Of a stretch of DNA of 64,000 bases, positions 7,877-16,590 are shown piece after piece. Under the pieces are notes generated by a model. The model was given only the letters and a program-made list of their open reading frames with translations. It did no database searches and was not told where the DNA came from. Each line of letters opens with the position of its first letter. Position 1 is the first letter of the stretch. The translations under genes and the position numbers were made by a program. Origin of the DNA: Naasia sp. (GTDB taxonomy: Bacteria > Actinomycetota > Actinomycetes > Actinomycetales > Microbacteriaceae); contig NZ_JAODMK010000011.1 of NCBI RefSeq assembly GCF_025465545.1, positions 27,469-91,468 of the forward strand, given 5' to 3'.

Positions 7877-9319
7877 TCAGTCCGGCAGCGCTCTCGCCAG
7901 CTCCTCCCAGAGGAAGGCGAGGGTCGCGGCGCCATCGAGCAGGGTCGGAAGGTGCACGCTCTCGTCGCTGTCGTGCCAGTCGTCCTCGATGTAGCCGGTG
8001 CCGAAGAAGACGATGGGAGCCTTGAGCATCCGGGCCATGAGCTCCGCCGGACCGCCGCCGGCGTTGCCCATCCGGCCGACCGTCGACACCCGGAAGCCGC
8101 GGCGCATGGCCGCGTCGAGAGCATCGACGGCGGGTCCGCGCGGCGTCTCATAGGCGAGCTGCGCGCTCTCCTCCGCAACCTCCACGGTCGCCTCGACCGT
8201 GTCGGGCAGCCGCTCCTCCGCCCAGCGCCGGATCTGCTCGGCGACCCGGTCGTTGCGCTGACCGGGAACCGTGCGGAACGAGATGTCGGCTGCCGCCACT
8301 GCCGGGATCGCCGCCCGGGTGGGGCCCACCGGATCTCCCGCGATCATCGAGATCACCTCGACGGACGGGCGCAGCCAGAGCTGTTCGAGGACGGTGTACC
8401 CGCTCTCGCCGCCCACCTTCCGGGTATGGGACCGGGCGAGCCAGTCCTCCTCGTCGAAGGGCAGCGCCGCGAGCTCCTCGCGGCGCTCGTCCGGGATGGG
8501 CCGGGCGTCGTCATAGAAGCCGGGCAGAGCGATCCTCCCCGACGAGTCGAGCACCGACGCGAGCAGCCGCGAGAGCTCCAGCGCCGAATTGGGAGCCGAG
8601 CCGGACGCCGCGCCGCTGTGGATGTCCTTGACCGGCCCGTACACCTCGATGTGGGCGCTGATCATGCCCCGGACGCTCGTGCAGATCGCCGGGGCGCCCG
8701 CCCGCCAGAGCAGGGTGTCCGAGAACACCACGAGATCGGCGGCGATCTCCTCCGCCTTCTCCTCCAGCAGCCCCGCGAACGACGGCGAGCCCAGCTCCTC
8801 CTCCCCTTCGACCAGGAACTTGAGGTTCACCAGCGGCGCTCCGTGCTCCGCGAGATGCGCTCGCAGACCCCAGAGATGGGCGAGGATCTGCCCCTTCGCG
8901 TCGGAGCTCCCTCGCCCGTACAGGCGCCCGGCGCGCACGACCGGCTCGAACGGGGCGGTCTCCGACCAGTTCTCCTCCTTGACGGCGCGGACGTCATGGT
9001 GGCTGTACACCAGGACCGTTGGCGCATCGCGATCCACCGCCCACTCGGCGAAGACGGCCGGCGCCTCGCCGGCCCACCAGATCTCCACCCGGGGGAAGCC
9101 GGTGTCCCGGAGCGCCCCTGCCAGCCAGGCCGCCGAGCGGCGCAGGTCAGGGTCCCGATTCGAGCCCGCGACGGACGGGATGCGGACCCACTCGGCCAGC
9201 TGCGCGACGAGCCGGTCCTCGTTCGCACGCAGGAAGTCGTGCACCCGGTCGTCGTCGCGCTCGTGGCCGTCGTGTTCGCGGCCGGATCCGGCCGGTGCAC
9301 TGAGCTTCTCCGCAGTCAT
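7877..9319 (-). CDS. M20-family metallopeptidase (dipeptidase)
   Basis: A protein of about 480 residues once the start is set at the ATG at 9319, which has GGAGG five bases upstream; a longer open frame adds 43 residues that overlap the palindromic repeat and look non-coding. M20 signatures are clear: VLVYSHHDVRA (first metal His-x-Asp), LYGRGSSDAKGQI (bridging Asp), LVEGEEELGSPS (catalytic and metal Glu) and a final His near GTGYIEDDWHDSDE. The inserted dimerisation domain follows. Family members hydrolyse dipeptides or N-acyl amino acids with two zinc ions in the cytosol. Confidence 0.92.
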   Translation of the reverse strand: MTAEKLSAPAGSGREHDGHERDDDRVHDFLRANEDRLVAQLAEWVRIPSVAGSNRDPDLRRSAAWLAGALRDTGFPRVEIWWAGEAPAVFAEWAVDRDAPTVLVYSHHDVRAVKEENWSETAPFEPVVRAGRLYGRGSSDAKGQILAHLWGLRAHLAEHGAPLVNLKFLVEGEEELGSPSFAGLLEEKAEEIAADLVVFSDTLLWRAGAPAICTSVRGMISAHIEVYGPVKDIHSGAASGSAPNSALELSRLLASVLDSSGRIALPGFYDDARPIPDERREELAALPFDEEDWLARSHTRKVGGESGYTVLEQLWLRPSVEVISMIAGDPVGPTRAAIPAVAAADISFRTVPGQRNDRVAEQIRRWAEERLPDTVEATVEVAEESAQLAYETPRGPAVDALDAAMRRGFRVSTVGRMGNAGGGPAELMARMLKAPIVFFGTGYIEDDWHDSDESVHLPTLLDGAATLAFLWEELARALPD

Positions 9320-9416
9320 GGCGTCCTCCGGAACGAAGGCTACGGCGAGCCGCTCGCCGCGTTCAGCCCTTGACGGGGGCGTCAGACGCGGGTCCCGATC
9401 GCCTTCGACCGACGAC

Positions 9417-9487
9417 CGCAACGCTGCGGCCAAGGTGCAACCGTGCACGGTTGCAGGTTGGCCGGACGGGTGCGTTCCTCGGCTCAG
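9417..9487. repeat. Long palindromic interspersed repeat, copy 1
   Basis: The core stem GGCCAAGGTGCAACC (9428-9442) and GGTTGCAGGTTGGCC (9449-9463) flank a 6-nt GTGCAC loop that is itself palindromic; two mismatches occur in the second arm. Similarity to the second copy (13642-13714) extends beyond the palindrome through a segment reading, on the minus strand, TGAGCCGAG then AACGCA. In both copies the TGA of that segment is the stop position of a decayed gene. It lies between the M20 gene start and the exchanger remnant. Confidence 0.85.
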
Positions 9488-9920
9488 CCCTGGGCGACCG
9501 CGACCGCGAACAGGCCGACCAGTCCGTGGGTGTGCAGCATGAGCACCGCGAACCCCAGGCCGAGGATGCGCCGCTGCGGCCGGAGGAGATGCCGAGGGAA
9601 GAGACCAGGGTCGACAGGATGCCGATCCCGGTCAGGCGGATGCCGGTCGACTGCGCCCCGGGAAGCGCGTCCTTTCCGGAGCTGGGCGTCGCCACGAGGA
9701 ACAGCACAGGCAGGAACGCGTTCCCGCCGGAGATGTCGTTCACCGCCAGCTTGTGGTCCCCCTGCCTGACCGACGCGAGACCGGTCGAGATCTCCGGCAG
9801 CGAGGTGGCGAGCGCCAGGATGGTCGCACCGAACAGCTCACCGGACGGACCGATCTGGCCGGCCATCCCGCTGCCGCTGCACTGGAGGTGCACGCCGGCG
9901 CCTCCCCACTGACGTGCCAC
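9484..9920 (-). pseudogene. Remnant of a sodium/calcium exchanger (CaCA family)
   Basis: The minus strand encodes GELFGATILALATSLPE, then STGLASVRQGDHKLAV and GGNAFLPVLFLVAT, which is the alpha-repeat region of a CaCA-type cation antiporter. After TGIGILSTLV the frame is lost; the original ending is recovered in another frame as GLGFAVLMLHTHGLVGLFAV before TGA at 9484-9486. The N-terminal two thirds of a normal exchanger is missing upstream. Frameshift plus truncation make this a clear pseudogene fragment. Confidence 0.8.
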
Positions 9921-10146
9921 GGCAGGCCCTTGCCCACCCGCCGCACGGGCAGCGGCCCGGTGACCCGGAGGACAGTGATGAGCACCCGCCCGGGCTCAGG
10001 TCCCAGACGACGAGCCCGGCGGGCAACTGGCTGCTCAGCTGGATGCCCCGCCATCCAGACGCGACAGGCGGAAGCTCCACTACACCTCGTGCGGGCCGGC
10101 GTGTCCAGCCCTCCCGAGGTCCGCAGCACGGGCGTACGTTCTCGCC
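9921..10146. other. Intergenic region upstream of the molybdopterin oxidoreductase
   Basis: No gene is recognisable here. Minus-strand frames continue as low-complexity Arg/Pro/Gly translation without family features; some may be further decayed exchanger sequence. The region must contain the promoter for the plus-strand operon. I see no confident -35/-10 pair, although TACGTT about 10 nt before the start codon could serve as a -10 for a leaderless message. Confidence 0.4.
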
Positions 10147-12627
10147 ATGATCGATCGCATCGCCGACATCTGGGGGACCCGCACGCCGTTCGCGCAAGGC
10201 GAGCGATGGCCGGTTCGGGTCGACATGAAGCTCGCCCAGGGACTCGACGAGGACCAGGTCGACCGCTGGGTGCAGTCCGCCTGCGTGCTCTGCAGCAACG
10301 GCTGCGCGGCCGACATCGCCGTCAAGGACGGCCACATGGTGGGCATCCGCGGACGCGCGATCGACCTCGTCAACCATGGCCGACTGGGCCCGAAGGGGCT
10401 GTTCGGCAGCTGGCAGGGCGTCGACAACGGCGACCGGCTCACCCGCCCGATGATCCGCGAGGGCGACCGCCTCGTGGAGACCGACTGGGACACCGCGATG
10501 TCGCGGATCGCCGACCGCAGCAGGAAGCTGCTGGCCGAGAAGGGTCCTCTCTCGCACGGCTTTTACACGAGCGGCCAGCTCTTCCTCGAGGAGTACTACG
10601 CGCTCGGGATCCTCGGCAAGGCCGGCCTCGGAACGCCGCACATGGACGGCAACACCCGCCTCTGCACCGCGACAGCCGCGACCGCGATGAAGGAGAGCTT
10701 CGGCTCCGATGGCCAGCCCGGCAGCTACGCCGACATCGACGAGTGCGACGCGATGTTCCTGTTCGGTCACAACATGGCAGAGACCCAGACGGTGCTCTGG
10801 ATGCGCGTGCTCGACCGTCTGGCCGGACCGAACCCTCCCCTGCTCGTCTGCGTCGACCCTCGTGAGACGGAGGTGGCACGCCAGGCCGCCGTGCACCTCG
10901 CGGTGCGGCCCGGCACGAATCTGGCACTGATGAACGGCCTGCTCCGGGAGCTGATCGCCATCGGCGGCGTCGACGAGGACTATGTGGCGGAGCACACCGT
11001 CGGCTTCGAGACCCTGCAGGGCGCCGTCGAACCATGGACTCCTGACGAGGTGGCCCGGGTGTGCGGGGTGGCCGCCGACGACGTCCGCCGGGCCGCCTCG
11101 ATCTTCGCCACCTCGGAGCGCGTGCTGTCCACCGTGCTGCAGGGCTTCTACCAGTCGAGCCAGGCGACGGCGTCGTCGTGCCAGGTGAACAACCTGCACC
11201 TGCTGACCGGCAAGCTCGGCCTTCCTGGCTCCGGGATCCTGCAGATGAACGGCCAGCCGACCGCACAGAACACCCGGGAGAGCGGCGCCGACGGGGACCT
11301 GCCCGCGTTCCGCAACTGGGAGAACCCGGCCCATGTGAAGGAGCTCGCGGACCTCTGGGGCGTCCACCCGGACAAGATCCCGCACTGGGCGCCGCCCACC
11401 CACGCCATGCAGATCTTCCGCTACGTAGAGCAGGGCAGCATCCCGTTCCTCTGGGTGTCCGCCACCAACCCGGCCGTCTCGATGCCCCAGTCGGAGCGCA
11501 TCCGCAGGATCCTGCAGAAGCCGGATCTGTTCCTCGTGGTCCAGGACCTCTATCTGACGGAGACGGCGCGGCTGGCCGACGTCGTGCTGCCCGCCGCGGC
11601 CTGGGGCGAGAAGCAGGGCACGTTCACGAACGTGAACCGCACGGTGCACCTCTCGGACAAGGCGATCGAGCCGCCTGGCGAGGCCCGCAGCGACCTGGAC
11701 ATCTTCCTGGACTACGCCCGCCGGATGGACTTCCGGCGCGACGACGGCGCTCCCCTGCTCGACTGGACCTGCCCGGAGGACGGCTTCCGGGCCTGGCAGG
11801 AGTGCACACGCGGCAAGCTGTGCGACTACACGGGCATCTCCTATGAGCGTCTCCGCGGCGGCAGCGGCATCCCCTGGCCCTGCAATGAGGATCATCCGGA
11901 TGGAACGATGCGGCTCTACGGCGACGGCATCTTCCCCACCGAGGTGGAGCGGGCCGAGACCTACGGACACGACCTGCTGACCGGGGCGTCCGTGGGCCCG
12001 GAGAAGTACAAGGCGATGCGGCCGGACGGCCGGGCGATCATCAAGGCCGCACCGTACACGGCGCCGCACGAGCTGCCGAGCGAGGAGTATCCGCTGCAGT
12101 ACTCCACCGGGCGGACCGTCTACCACTTCCACACCCGGACGAAGACGGCCCGAGCTCCCCAACTGAATCGGGCGGCGCCGTCGGCCTGGGCCGAGCTGTC
12201 CCGGGCCGACGCGGCGCGCTGCGGCATCGGTGAGGGCGATCTGATCCGCGTCGTCTCCGCCCGGGGCGAGATCGTCGTGCCCGCGCGCGTGGGGGACGTG
12301 CGCGAGGGGACCGTCTTCGCGCCGTTCCACTACGGCTACTGGGAGGACGAGCGCACCGGACCGGACGGCCGTCCGACCGCGGCCAACGAGCTCACCCAGA
12401 CCGAGTGGGATCCGGTGTCGAAGCAGCCGATCTTCAAGGTCGCGGCGGTGCGGGTCGAGAAGGTGGCCGATGCCACCGGCCCGGCTCCAGCTCCCACCAC
12501 CACGGCGTCCCGTCCTGCTGACCCCGGGTCGGCGCCGCCGACGAGGGGTGGCCCGGACGCCGAGACGATCGAGCAGCTCCGGCCGACCGAGCCTCCAGCG
12601 GTGCCGACCTCCGAGGAGCACCCGTGA
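10147..12627 (+). CDS. Molybdopterin oxidoreductase, assimilatory nitrate-reductase-like
   Basis: An 826-residue cytoplasmic protein (no Tat signal) of the NasA/NapA-like molybdopterin superfamily. The N-terminal iron-sulfur motif has Cys46, Cys49 and Cys53, but the fourth ligand position, normally within GxLCPKG, reads GRLGPKG with Gly81. MGD-binding segments follow (LFGHNMAETQTVLW, VCVDPRETEVARQAA, LWVSATNPAVS, VLPAAAWGEKQGTFTN) and a C-terminal dinucleotide-binding barrel (STGRTVYHFHTRTKT, FAPFHYGYWED). It probably reduces nitrate or another oxyanion; the electron donor is not encoded nearby. Its stop overlaps the next gene's GTG start, so translation is likely coupled. Confidence 0.88.
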   Translation: MIDRIADIWGTRTPFAQGERWPVRVDMKLAQGLDEDQVDRWVQSACVLCSNGCAADIAVKDGHMVGIRGRAIDLVNHGRLGPKGLFGSWQGVDNGDRLTRPMIREGDRLVETDWDTAMSRIADRSRKLLAEKGPLSHGFYTSGQLFLEEYYALGILGKAGLGTPHMDGNTRLCTATAATAMKESFGSDGQPGSYADIDECDAMFLFGHNMAETQTVLWMRVLDRLAGPNPPLLVCVDPRETEVARQAAVHLAVRPGTNLALMNGLLRELIAIGGVDEDYVAEHTVGFETLQGAVEPWTPDEVARVCGVAADDVRRAASIFATSERVLSTVLQGFYQSSQATASSCQVNNLHLLTGKLGLPGSGILQMNGQPTAQNTRESGADGDLPAFRNWENPAHVKELADLWGVHPDKIPHWAPPTHAMQIFRYVEQGSIPFLWVSATNPAVSMPQSERIRRILQKPDLFLVVQDLYLTETARLADVVLPAAAWGEKQGTFTNVNRTVHLSDKAIEPPGEARSDLDIFLDYARRMDFRRDDGAPLLDWTCPEDGFRAWQECTRGKLCDYTGISYERLRGGSGIPWPCNEDHPDGTMRLYGDGIFPTEVERAETYGHDLLTGASVGPEKYKAMRPDGRAIIKAAPYTAPHELPSEEYPLQYSTGRTVYHFHTRTKTARAPQLNRAAPSAWAELSRADAARCGIGEGDLIRVVSARGEIVVPARVGDVREGTVFAPFHYGYWEDERTGPDGRPTAANELTQTEWDPVSKQPIFKVAAVRVEKVADATGPAPAPTTTASRPADPGSAPPTRGGPDAETIEQLRPTEPPAVPTSEEHP

Positions 12628-13082
12628 ACGTCGACCTCTACCTCGGCCTCCTCCGCACCGGCGAGCGCGTGCTCGGGGAGTCCTTCCGTCAGGTCGCCGA
12701 GGGCCACGGAGACGAGCCGGACGTCTACCGGCTGTGCACCACCCTCGCGGAGCAGTGCGAGGACCACGAGCGCCGGCTCGGCCCGATCGTCGGACGCTAC
12801 GGCGAGCGACCCGACGACGAGCCCGAGAGATTCCACGCGGACGCCATCTCGGAGAGCCGGTCCGGTCCGGTTGGCCTGCTCCGGGACCTGCAGGACCTCT
12901 ACCTTCTCGCCTCCCTCGTGGACGTCACCTGGGTCACGGTCCGCCAGGCGGCGCTCGCTCTCCGGGACGAGGACCTGCTGACCCTCATCGAGGACTGCGA
13001 GGCGGAGACCGGGGTCCAGCTCGCGTGGATCCTGACGAGGATGAAGCAGTCCGCACCGCAGGCGCTCCTGGTCGCCTCATGA
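12624..13082 (+). CDS. Conserved hypothetical helical protein
   Basis: A 152-residue, almost entirely helical and acidic protein that starts with GTG overlapping the stop of the molybdopterin gene (GTGA). Two long amphipathic helices in the first half (LYLGLLRTGERVLGESFRQV, YRLCTTLAEQCEDHERRL) and two in the second suggest a four-helix bundle of the ferritin-like or hemerythrin type. A His and several Glu lie in plausible positions, but no classical di-iron motif is complete. Operon context suggests a partner or maturation role for the oxidoreductase; that is inference. Its stop overlaps the next start by ATGA. Confidence 0.6.
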   Translation: MNVDLYLGLLRTGERVLGESFRQVAEGHGDEPDVYRLCTTLAEQCEDHERRLGPIVGRYGERPDDEPERFHADAISESRSGPVGLLRDLQDLYLLASLVDVTWVTVRQAALALRDEDLLTLIEDCEAETGVQLAWILTRMKQSAPQALLVAS

Positions 13083-13609
13083 GCGCGTTCCTCGGCGGCC
13101 CGGCCGACGGCCTCCGCCGCAGACGCGCCGGTGCGGCAGGGTACGCGGCGGCGCTGTGCCTCGTCGTGCTCGCCCTCTCCGGGGCGATGGGGCTCGCCCT
13201 CACGCAGCCGTGGCTCTTCCCGAGTCTCGGTCCCACGGTGATGCTCTTCTTCGAGTCGCCCGAGCAGCCCGCGTCGCGCCCGCTCAACGCCCTGGTCGGC
13301 CATGGCGTCGGACTCGTCGCGGGCATCGCCTGCCTCCTGGCCCTGGGGCTGGCCGGTCAGCCGTCGGTGCCCGAGGCGGGACTGACGCTCCCCTACCTCG
13401 TCGCGGGCGCCCTCTCGGTCGCGATCACGACGCTCGTGCTGACGCTGATCACGCTCCCTCATCCTCCCGCCGGCGCTACCACGCTGATCGTGAGTCTCGG
13501 GATCCTGACCCAGCCGCTGCAGCTCCTGTCGATGGCGGGTGCGGTGATCCTGATCACGGTCGCCGGATGGGCACTGAACCGGCTGCTGCTCGGGCGGCGC
13601 ACCCAGTGA
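13079..13609 (+). CDS. HPP-family membrane protein
   Basis: A 176-residue integral membrane protein with about four to five helices and the namesake motif LPHPPAGATTL, preceded by PSLGPTVMLFFESPEQPASRP, both conserved in the HPP family. Some plant and cyanobacterial HPP proteins have been reported to move nitrite across membranes. Here the gene is the last of an operon whose first gene is nitrate-reductase-like, which fits a nitrogen-oxyanion role; that link is inference. The start ATG overlaps the upstream TGA. Confidence 0.85.
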   Translation: MSAFLGGPADGLRRRRAGAAGYAAALCLVVLALSGAMGLALTQPWLFPSLGPTVMLFFESPEQPASRPLNALVGHGVGLVAGIACLLALGLAGQPSVPEAGLTLPYLVAGALSVAITTLVLTLITLPHPPAGATTLIVSLGILTQPLQLLSMAGAVILITVAGWALNRLLLGRRTQ

Positions 13610-13641
13610 CCTGTGCGGTCCGGCGGGATTCCGGAGACGCC

Positions 13642-13714
13642 CGCAACGCTCCGGCCAAGGTGCAACCGTGCCTGGTTGCACCTTGGCCGGACGGATGCGT
13701 TTCTCGGCTCAGCC
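13642..13714. repeat. Long palindromic interspersed repeat, copy 2
   Basis: A perfect 17-bp inverted repeat, CCGGCCAAGGTGCAACC (13651-13667) against 13674-13690, with a 6-nt loop (GTGCCT) and partly complementary outer flanks (CGCA...TGCG). The 3' side is nearly identical to copy 1 at 9417-9487, including the segment that supplies a TGA to the decayed regulator at 13709-13711. It follows the HPP gene stop at once and could also act as that operon's terminator. Confidence 0.88.
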
Positions 13715-14286
13715 GCGCCCCTGGCGTGGGGCCTTCTCCTGCTTCCGCATGGCGCAGGCGCTCCGCCGATGGCGAGCCGGGTTCGGCGGTGCAGATCATC
13801 AGCACCAGGCCGGGCTGCACGGTGATCGTGAGCTCCTCGCAGCCGAGCACCAGCTCGCCGACGAGAGGAGGGGTGAAGCGCTTGGTGCCGGTTCCGTGGG
13901 TGCGCGCATCGTGGGCCCCCCACAGCGTCCGGAACGTCTCGCTGCGGGGGGACAGCTCCCCCACCAGGTCCTGCAGGCCCCGGTCATGCGGATCCCGGCC
14001 CGCCTCGACGCGCATGATCGCCACGCACATCTCGGAGAACAGCTCCCAGTCGGGTAGAAGTCGCGGGTCGCGGGGTCGGGGAACTGGAAGCGGGCGAGGT
14101 TGGGCGTCCGCCCCGCGTCGCCGATCACCGGCGAGTAGAACGCGCGGCCGAGCGGGTTCATCGCCGAGCACGTCCTGCTGCTGGTTGCGGACGAACGCGA
14201 TGCCGTCGACCGACGCGGATGCGCCGGTGATCGCTCCGCGCTCCAGCTTCGAGCAGAACTCGACGCTGACTCCGGCGAGCGCCGCG
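13709..14286 (-). pseudogene. Remnant of an MmyB-type XRE-family regulator
   Basis: Reading the minus strand and hopping between frames recovers a helix-turn-helix piece (EVAALAGVSVEFCSKLERG), then LGRAFYSPVIGD and RTPNLARFQF, FSEMCVAIMRVEAGRDPHD, VGELSPRSETFRTLW and VGELVLGCEELTI with MICTAEPGSPSAERL. This is the ligand-binding region of MmyB-like regulators found across actinobacteria. At least three frame changes and loss of the N-terminus show it is dead. Its 3' end runs into repeat copy 2. Confidence 0.8.
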
Positions 14287-14447
14287 ACCTCGGTCAACCT
14301 CGCCATCTTCGGCGCCGGCATCCTCGGAGCGGCCCTCCTCGTGCCCTTCGACGGCCTCGTGCGCCCCGTCGCGGTGCTGGCGCTGGCCTCGTCGCGCTCC
14401 TGCTCACCTTCTCCGGCCGCCGCTGCGCGTTCCCCGGCAGGCGGTGA
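14287..14447 (+). pseudogene. C-terminal remnant of an MFS-type transporter
   Basis: The plus strand encodes SVNLAIFGAGILGAALLVPF then GLVRPVAVLALA, typical of the last two helices of a drug-efflux MFS protein. A one-base shift then gives GLVALLLTFSGRR...PGRR before TGA at 14445-14447. Only this tail is left, joined back to back with the decayed regulator. MmyB-type regulators often sit divergently next to such transporters, so a deletion through a divergent pair explains both fragments. Confidence 0.65.
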
Positions 14448-14484
14448 AACCCGCCGGAGCCCGCCGGAACCCGCCGATCCGCGC

Positions 14485-16005
14485 TCAGGCGGGGCGCAGC
14501 GCCGACCCACCGGTCGGCTCGTCCGATGGCAGCTCGCCCCGCCGCACGGCCTGCACCAGCCGAGCGTGGTCGGACTCGGTCTGATCGGCGTAGGCCCGCG
14601 CGAAGCGGACCATCGCCTCGTCCAGGCGGCCCGAGCCGCCGACATAGCCGGCGATCATCGACGCGCCGCTGGTCCGGGCGTGGCCCTTCGCGAGAAGGTG
14701 ACCGACGATGCCGGCATAGTCGGACACCGCAGCGGCATCGATCGCGTCGATGGCGATGGTCCCCTTCATGTTGCGGAACTGCCGCACGTAGAACTGCAGG
14801 CCGTCGATGGTCGTCCAGCCGAGCAGCGGGTCGGACACCGTCTGCAGTGCCTGCTGGTATTCGACGACCCGCTGCCCCTGGTGCGCGTGCCAGGCGGAAT
14901 CGCCGTGCACGAACGGTGCCAGCACGGAACGCCTGGCCTGTTTGAGCTGCAGGAACAGCACATCATCGGGACTGCTCCCCTCGAGCAGAGCCACGTAGGC
15001 GCGCAGACCGACGCTGCCGACACCGACGACCTTGTGGGCCACGTCGACGAGCGTGTAGCCGCCGACGGCCCGCCGCCAATGCGGCGCCAGCGTGGAGAGG
15101 TAGTCGTCGAGGGCCGCTCCCACCAGTTCCTGCTCGGCGTCGTCCAGTCGAGTGATCAGGGGCGGTTCCGCCACGATCCGCCGTCGGCCCTCCCGCTCTT
15201 CGGTGAACCGGGGCAAGGCTCGGTCGCTCGTCCGGTTGCGGGCGCGCTTCGCGGACCGCCGGATCTCGTCCCGCAGCGACTTCTCCGTCGCGGTCTCGTG
15301 CAGCCGGTCCACGTCGAGCCGGTTGTAGGACCTCTGCAGCAGCGGCTGATCGGCGAGGAAGCGAACCTCCTTGCGGTATGCAGCGACACAGGATCGCACC
15401 GAGTCCGCGCACTGGTCCTCGCTGGAGCCGTTCTCGCGGCCGGCCACCCAGATGCTCGCGACGAGGCGTCGCAGGTCCCACTCCCAGGCGCCCGGATGCG
15501 CCTCGTCGAAGTCGTTGAGGTCGATCACGAGCTCCCCCTCGGGCGAGGCGAAGAAGCCGAAGTTGCCCAGGTGTGCGTCACCGCAGATCACCGGGGTGAT
15601 GCCGGTCGCCGGGAGGGAGGCGACGTCCGCGGCCATCACGACTGCCGAGCCGCGGAGGAAGCCGTACGGGGAATGCATCATCCGGCCCACCCGGACCGGG
15701 ATCAGCCCCGGCAGGCGGCCGACGTGCGACTCACGGATGAGGTCGACCGGATCCGGCCGCAGATCGGAGGGCGACCAGATCCCCATGCTGCCCCGGGGAA
15801 CTTCGCTCCTCAGCGCCTTCCCTGTGGCGTAGCGCTCCGTGCGGGACGTGGGCCGCCGTCGCACCGAAGTGAAGGCCTCGCCGCCGACCGAGGGAAGGAC
15901 GGTATGGCTCTGCCCGGACCGATCGGCGAGAGATCCAGCGACCTCAGGTCGTGCCGGGTGGGTGCCGTCCGCCGGTCGGTTCGCAGCCCAGGGCGTCTCC
16001 GTCAT
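14485..16005 (-). CDS. DUF2252 domain-containing protein
   Basis: A protein of about 506 residues starting at the ATG at 16005; an open frame 15 codons longer adds only Arg-rich translation. Family signatures include RVGRMMHSPYGFLRGSA, CGDAHLGNFGFFASPEGEL with VIDLNDFDEAHPGAWEWDL, and LLEGSSPDDVLFLQLKQARRS. The arrangement HxxN...DFD resembles the catalytic and metal sites of aminoglycoside-phosphotransferase-like kinases, and the family is thought to share that fold. The substrate is unknown. The gene is isolated from its neighbours. Confidence 0.88.
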   Translation of the reverse strand: MTETPWAANRPADGTHPARPEVAGSLADRSGQSHTVLPSVGGEAFTSVRRRPTSRTERYATGKALRSEVPRGSMGIWSPSDLRPDPVDLIRESHVGRLPGLIPVRVGRMMHSPYGFLRGSAVVMAADVASLPATGITPVICGDAHLGNFGFFASPEGELVIDLNDFDEAHPGAWEWDLRRLVASIWVAGRENGSSEDQCADSVRSCVAAYRKEVRFLADQPLLQRSYNRLDVDRLHETATEKSLRDEIRRSAKRARNRTSDRALPRFTEEREGRRRIVAEPPLITRLDDAEQELVGAALDDYLSTLAPHWRRAVGGYTLVDVAHKVVGVGSVGLRAYVALLEGSSPDDVLFLQLKQARRSVLAPFVHGDSAWHAHQGQRVVEYQQALQTVSDPLLGWTTIDGLQFYVRQFRNMKGTIAIDAIDAAAVSDYAGIVGHLLAKGHARTSGASMIAGYVGGSGRLDEAMVRFARAYADQTESDHARLVQAVRRGELPSDEPTGGSALRPA

Positions 16006-16095
16006 GCCACTCGCTCCACGGCCACAAGCGTAGCGACGGGCATCCCGCACACTGTGGCGGGGCGGGCGGCTATGGTCTCGGGGCGCCCGCTCCGC

Positions 16096-16590
16096 TCACC
16101 AGCCGAGGGTGCCGGGGGCGCCCTTGAACGGCCCCACCACTCGGGGGGTGATCCAGCCGCCGTAGAAGCCGCCCTGCTGCGGCTCCACTGGTTCCCCGTC
16201 CACCTCGCACGCGTCCATCGCTCCGGGGTAGAGGGAGACGTGATCGACCAGCTCCTCGTAGCCCGGCAGTGGGGACGAGTAGGTCCACGCGGCACGCTCG
16301 GCGACGGCTCCCCCTCCCTCCACATCCAGGTAGGAGGCGCGTCCCTTGTACTCGCACACCGAGAACCCGGCCGCGGGGGTCAGCGCCCCGGGGGCGAACG
16401 CCGACCGCGGGAGGTAGTAGGCAGGCGGATGGCTCGTCTCGAGCACCCGGAGGGCCTCACGGGTGTCGGCGACAACGACGCCGCCCAACCGCACGACCAC
16501 CCGCTGCCCGCTCGCCTCCACGCGGGGCGGGCGGGGGTAGCCCCAGACCGACTCCTGGCCGGGGCCCGGAGGAATGCGCGTTGTCGTCAT
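16096..16590 (-). CDS. DUF427 domain-containing protein
   Basis: A 164-residue protein with the compact beta-tent DUF427 domain: VVVRLGGVVVADTREALRV, PPAYYLPRSAF, CEYKGRASYLDV and AAWTYSSPLPGY are all characteristic of the family. DUF427 proteins are widespread in actinobacteria without an established biochemical role. The start ATG has GGAGG about 15 bases upstream. The gene is divergent from the sulfhydrylase. Confidence 0.88.
   Translation of the reverse strand: MTTTRIPPGPGQESVWGYPRPPRVEASGQRVVVRLGGVVVADTREALRVLETSHPPAYYLPRSAFAPGALTPAAGFSVCEYKGRASYLDVEGGGAVAERAAWTYSSPLPGYEELVDHVSLYPGAMDACEVDGEPVEPQQGGFYGGWITPRVVGPFKGAPGTLGW

Noticed and set aside
9838..12621. A 927-codon minus-strand open frame opposite the molybdopterin gene
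   Set aside because: Composition is antisense-like (Arg/Gly/His/Val rich) without domains, and the plus strand encodes a complete conserved enzyme.
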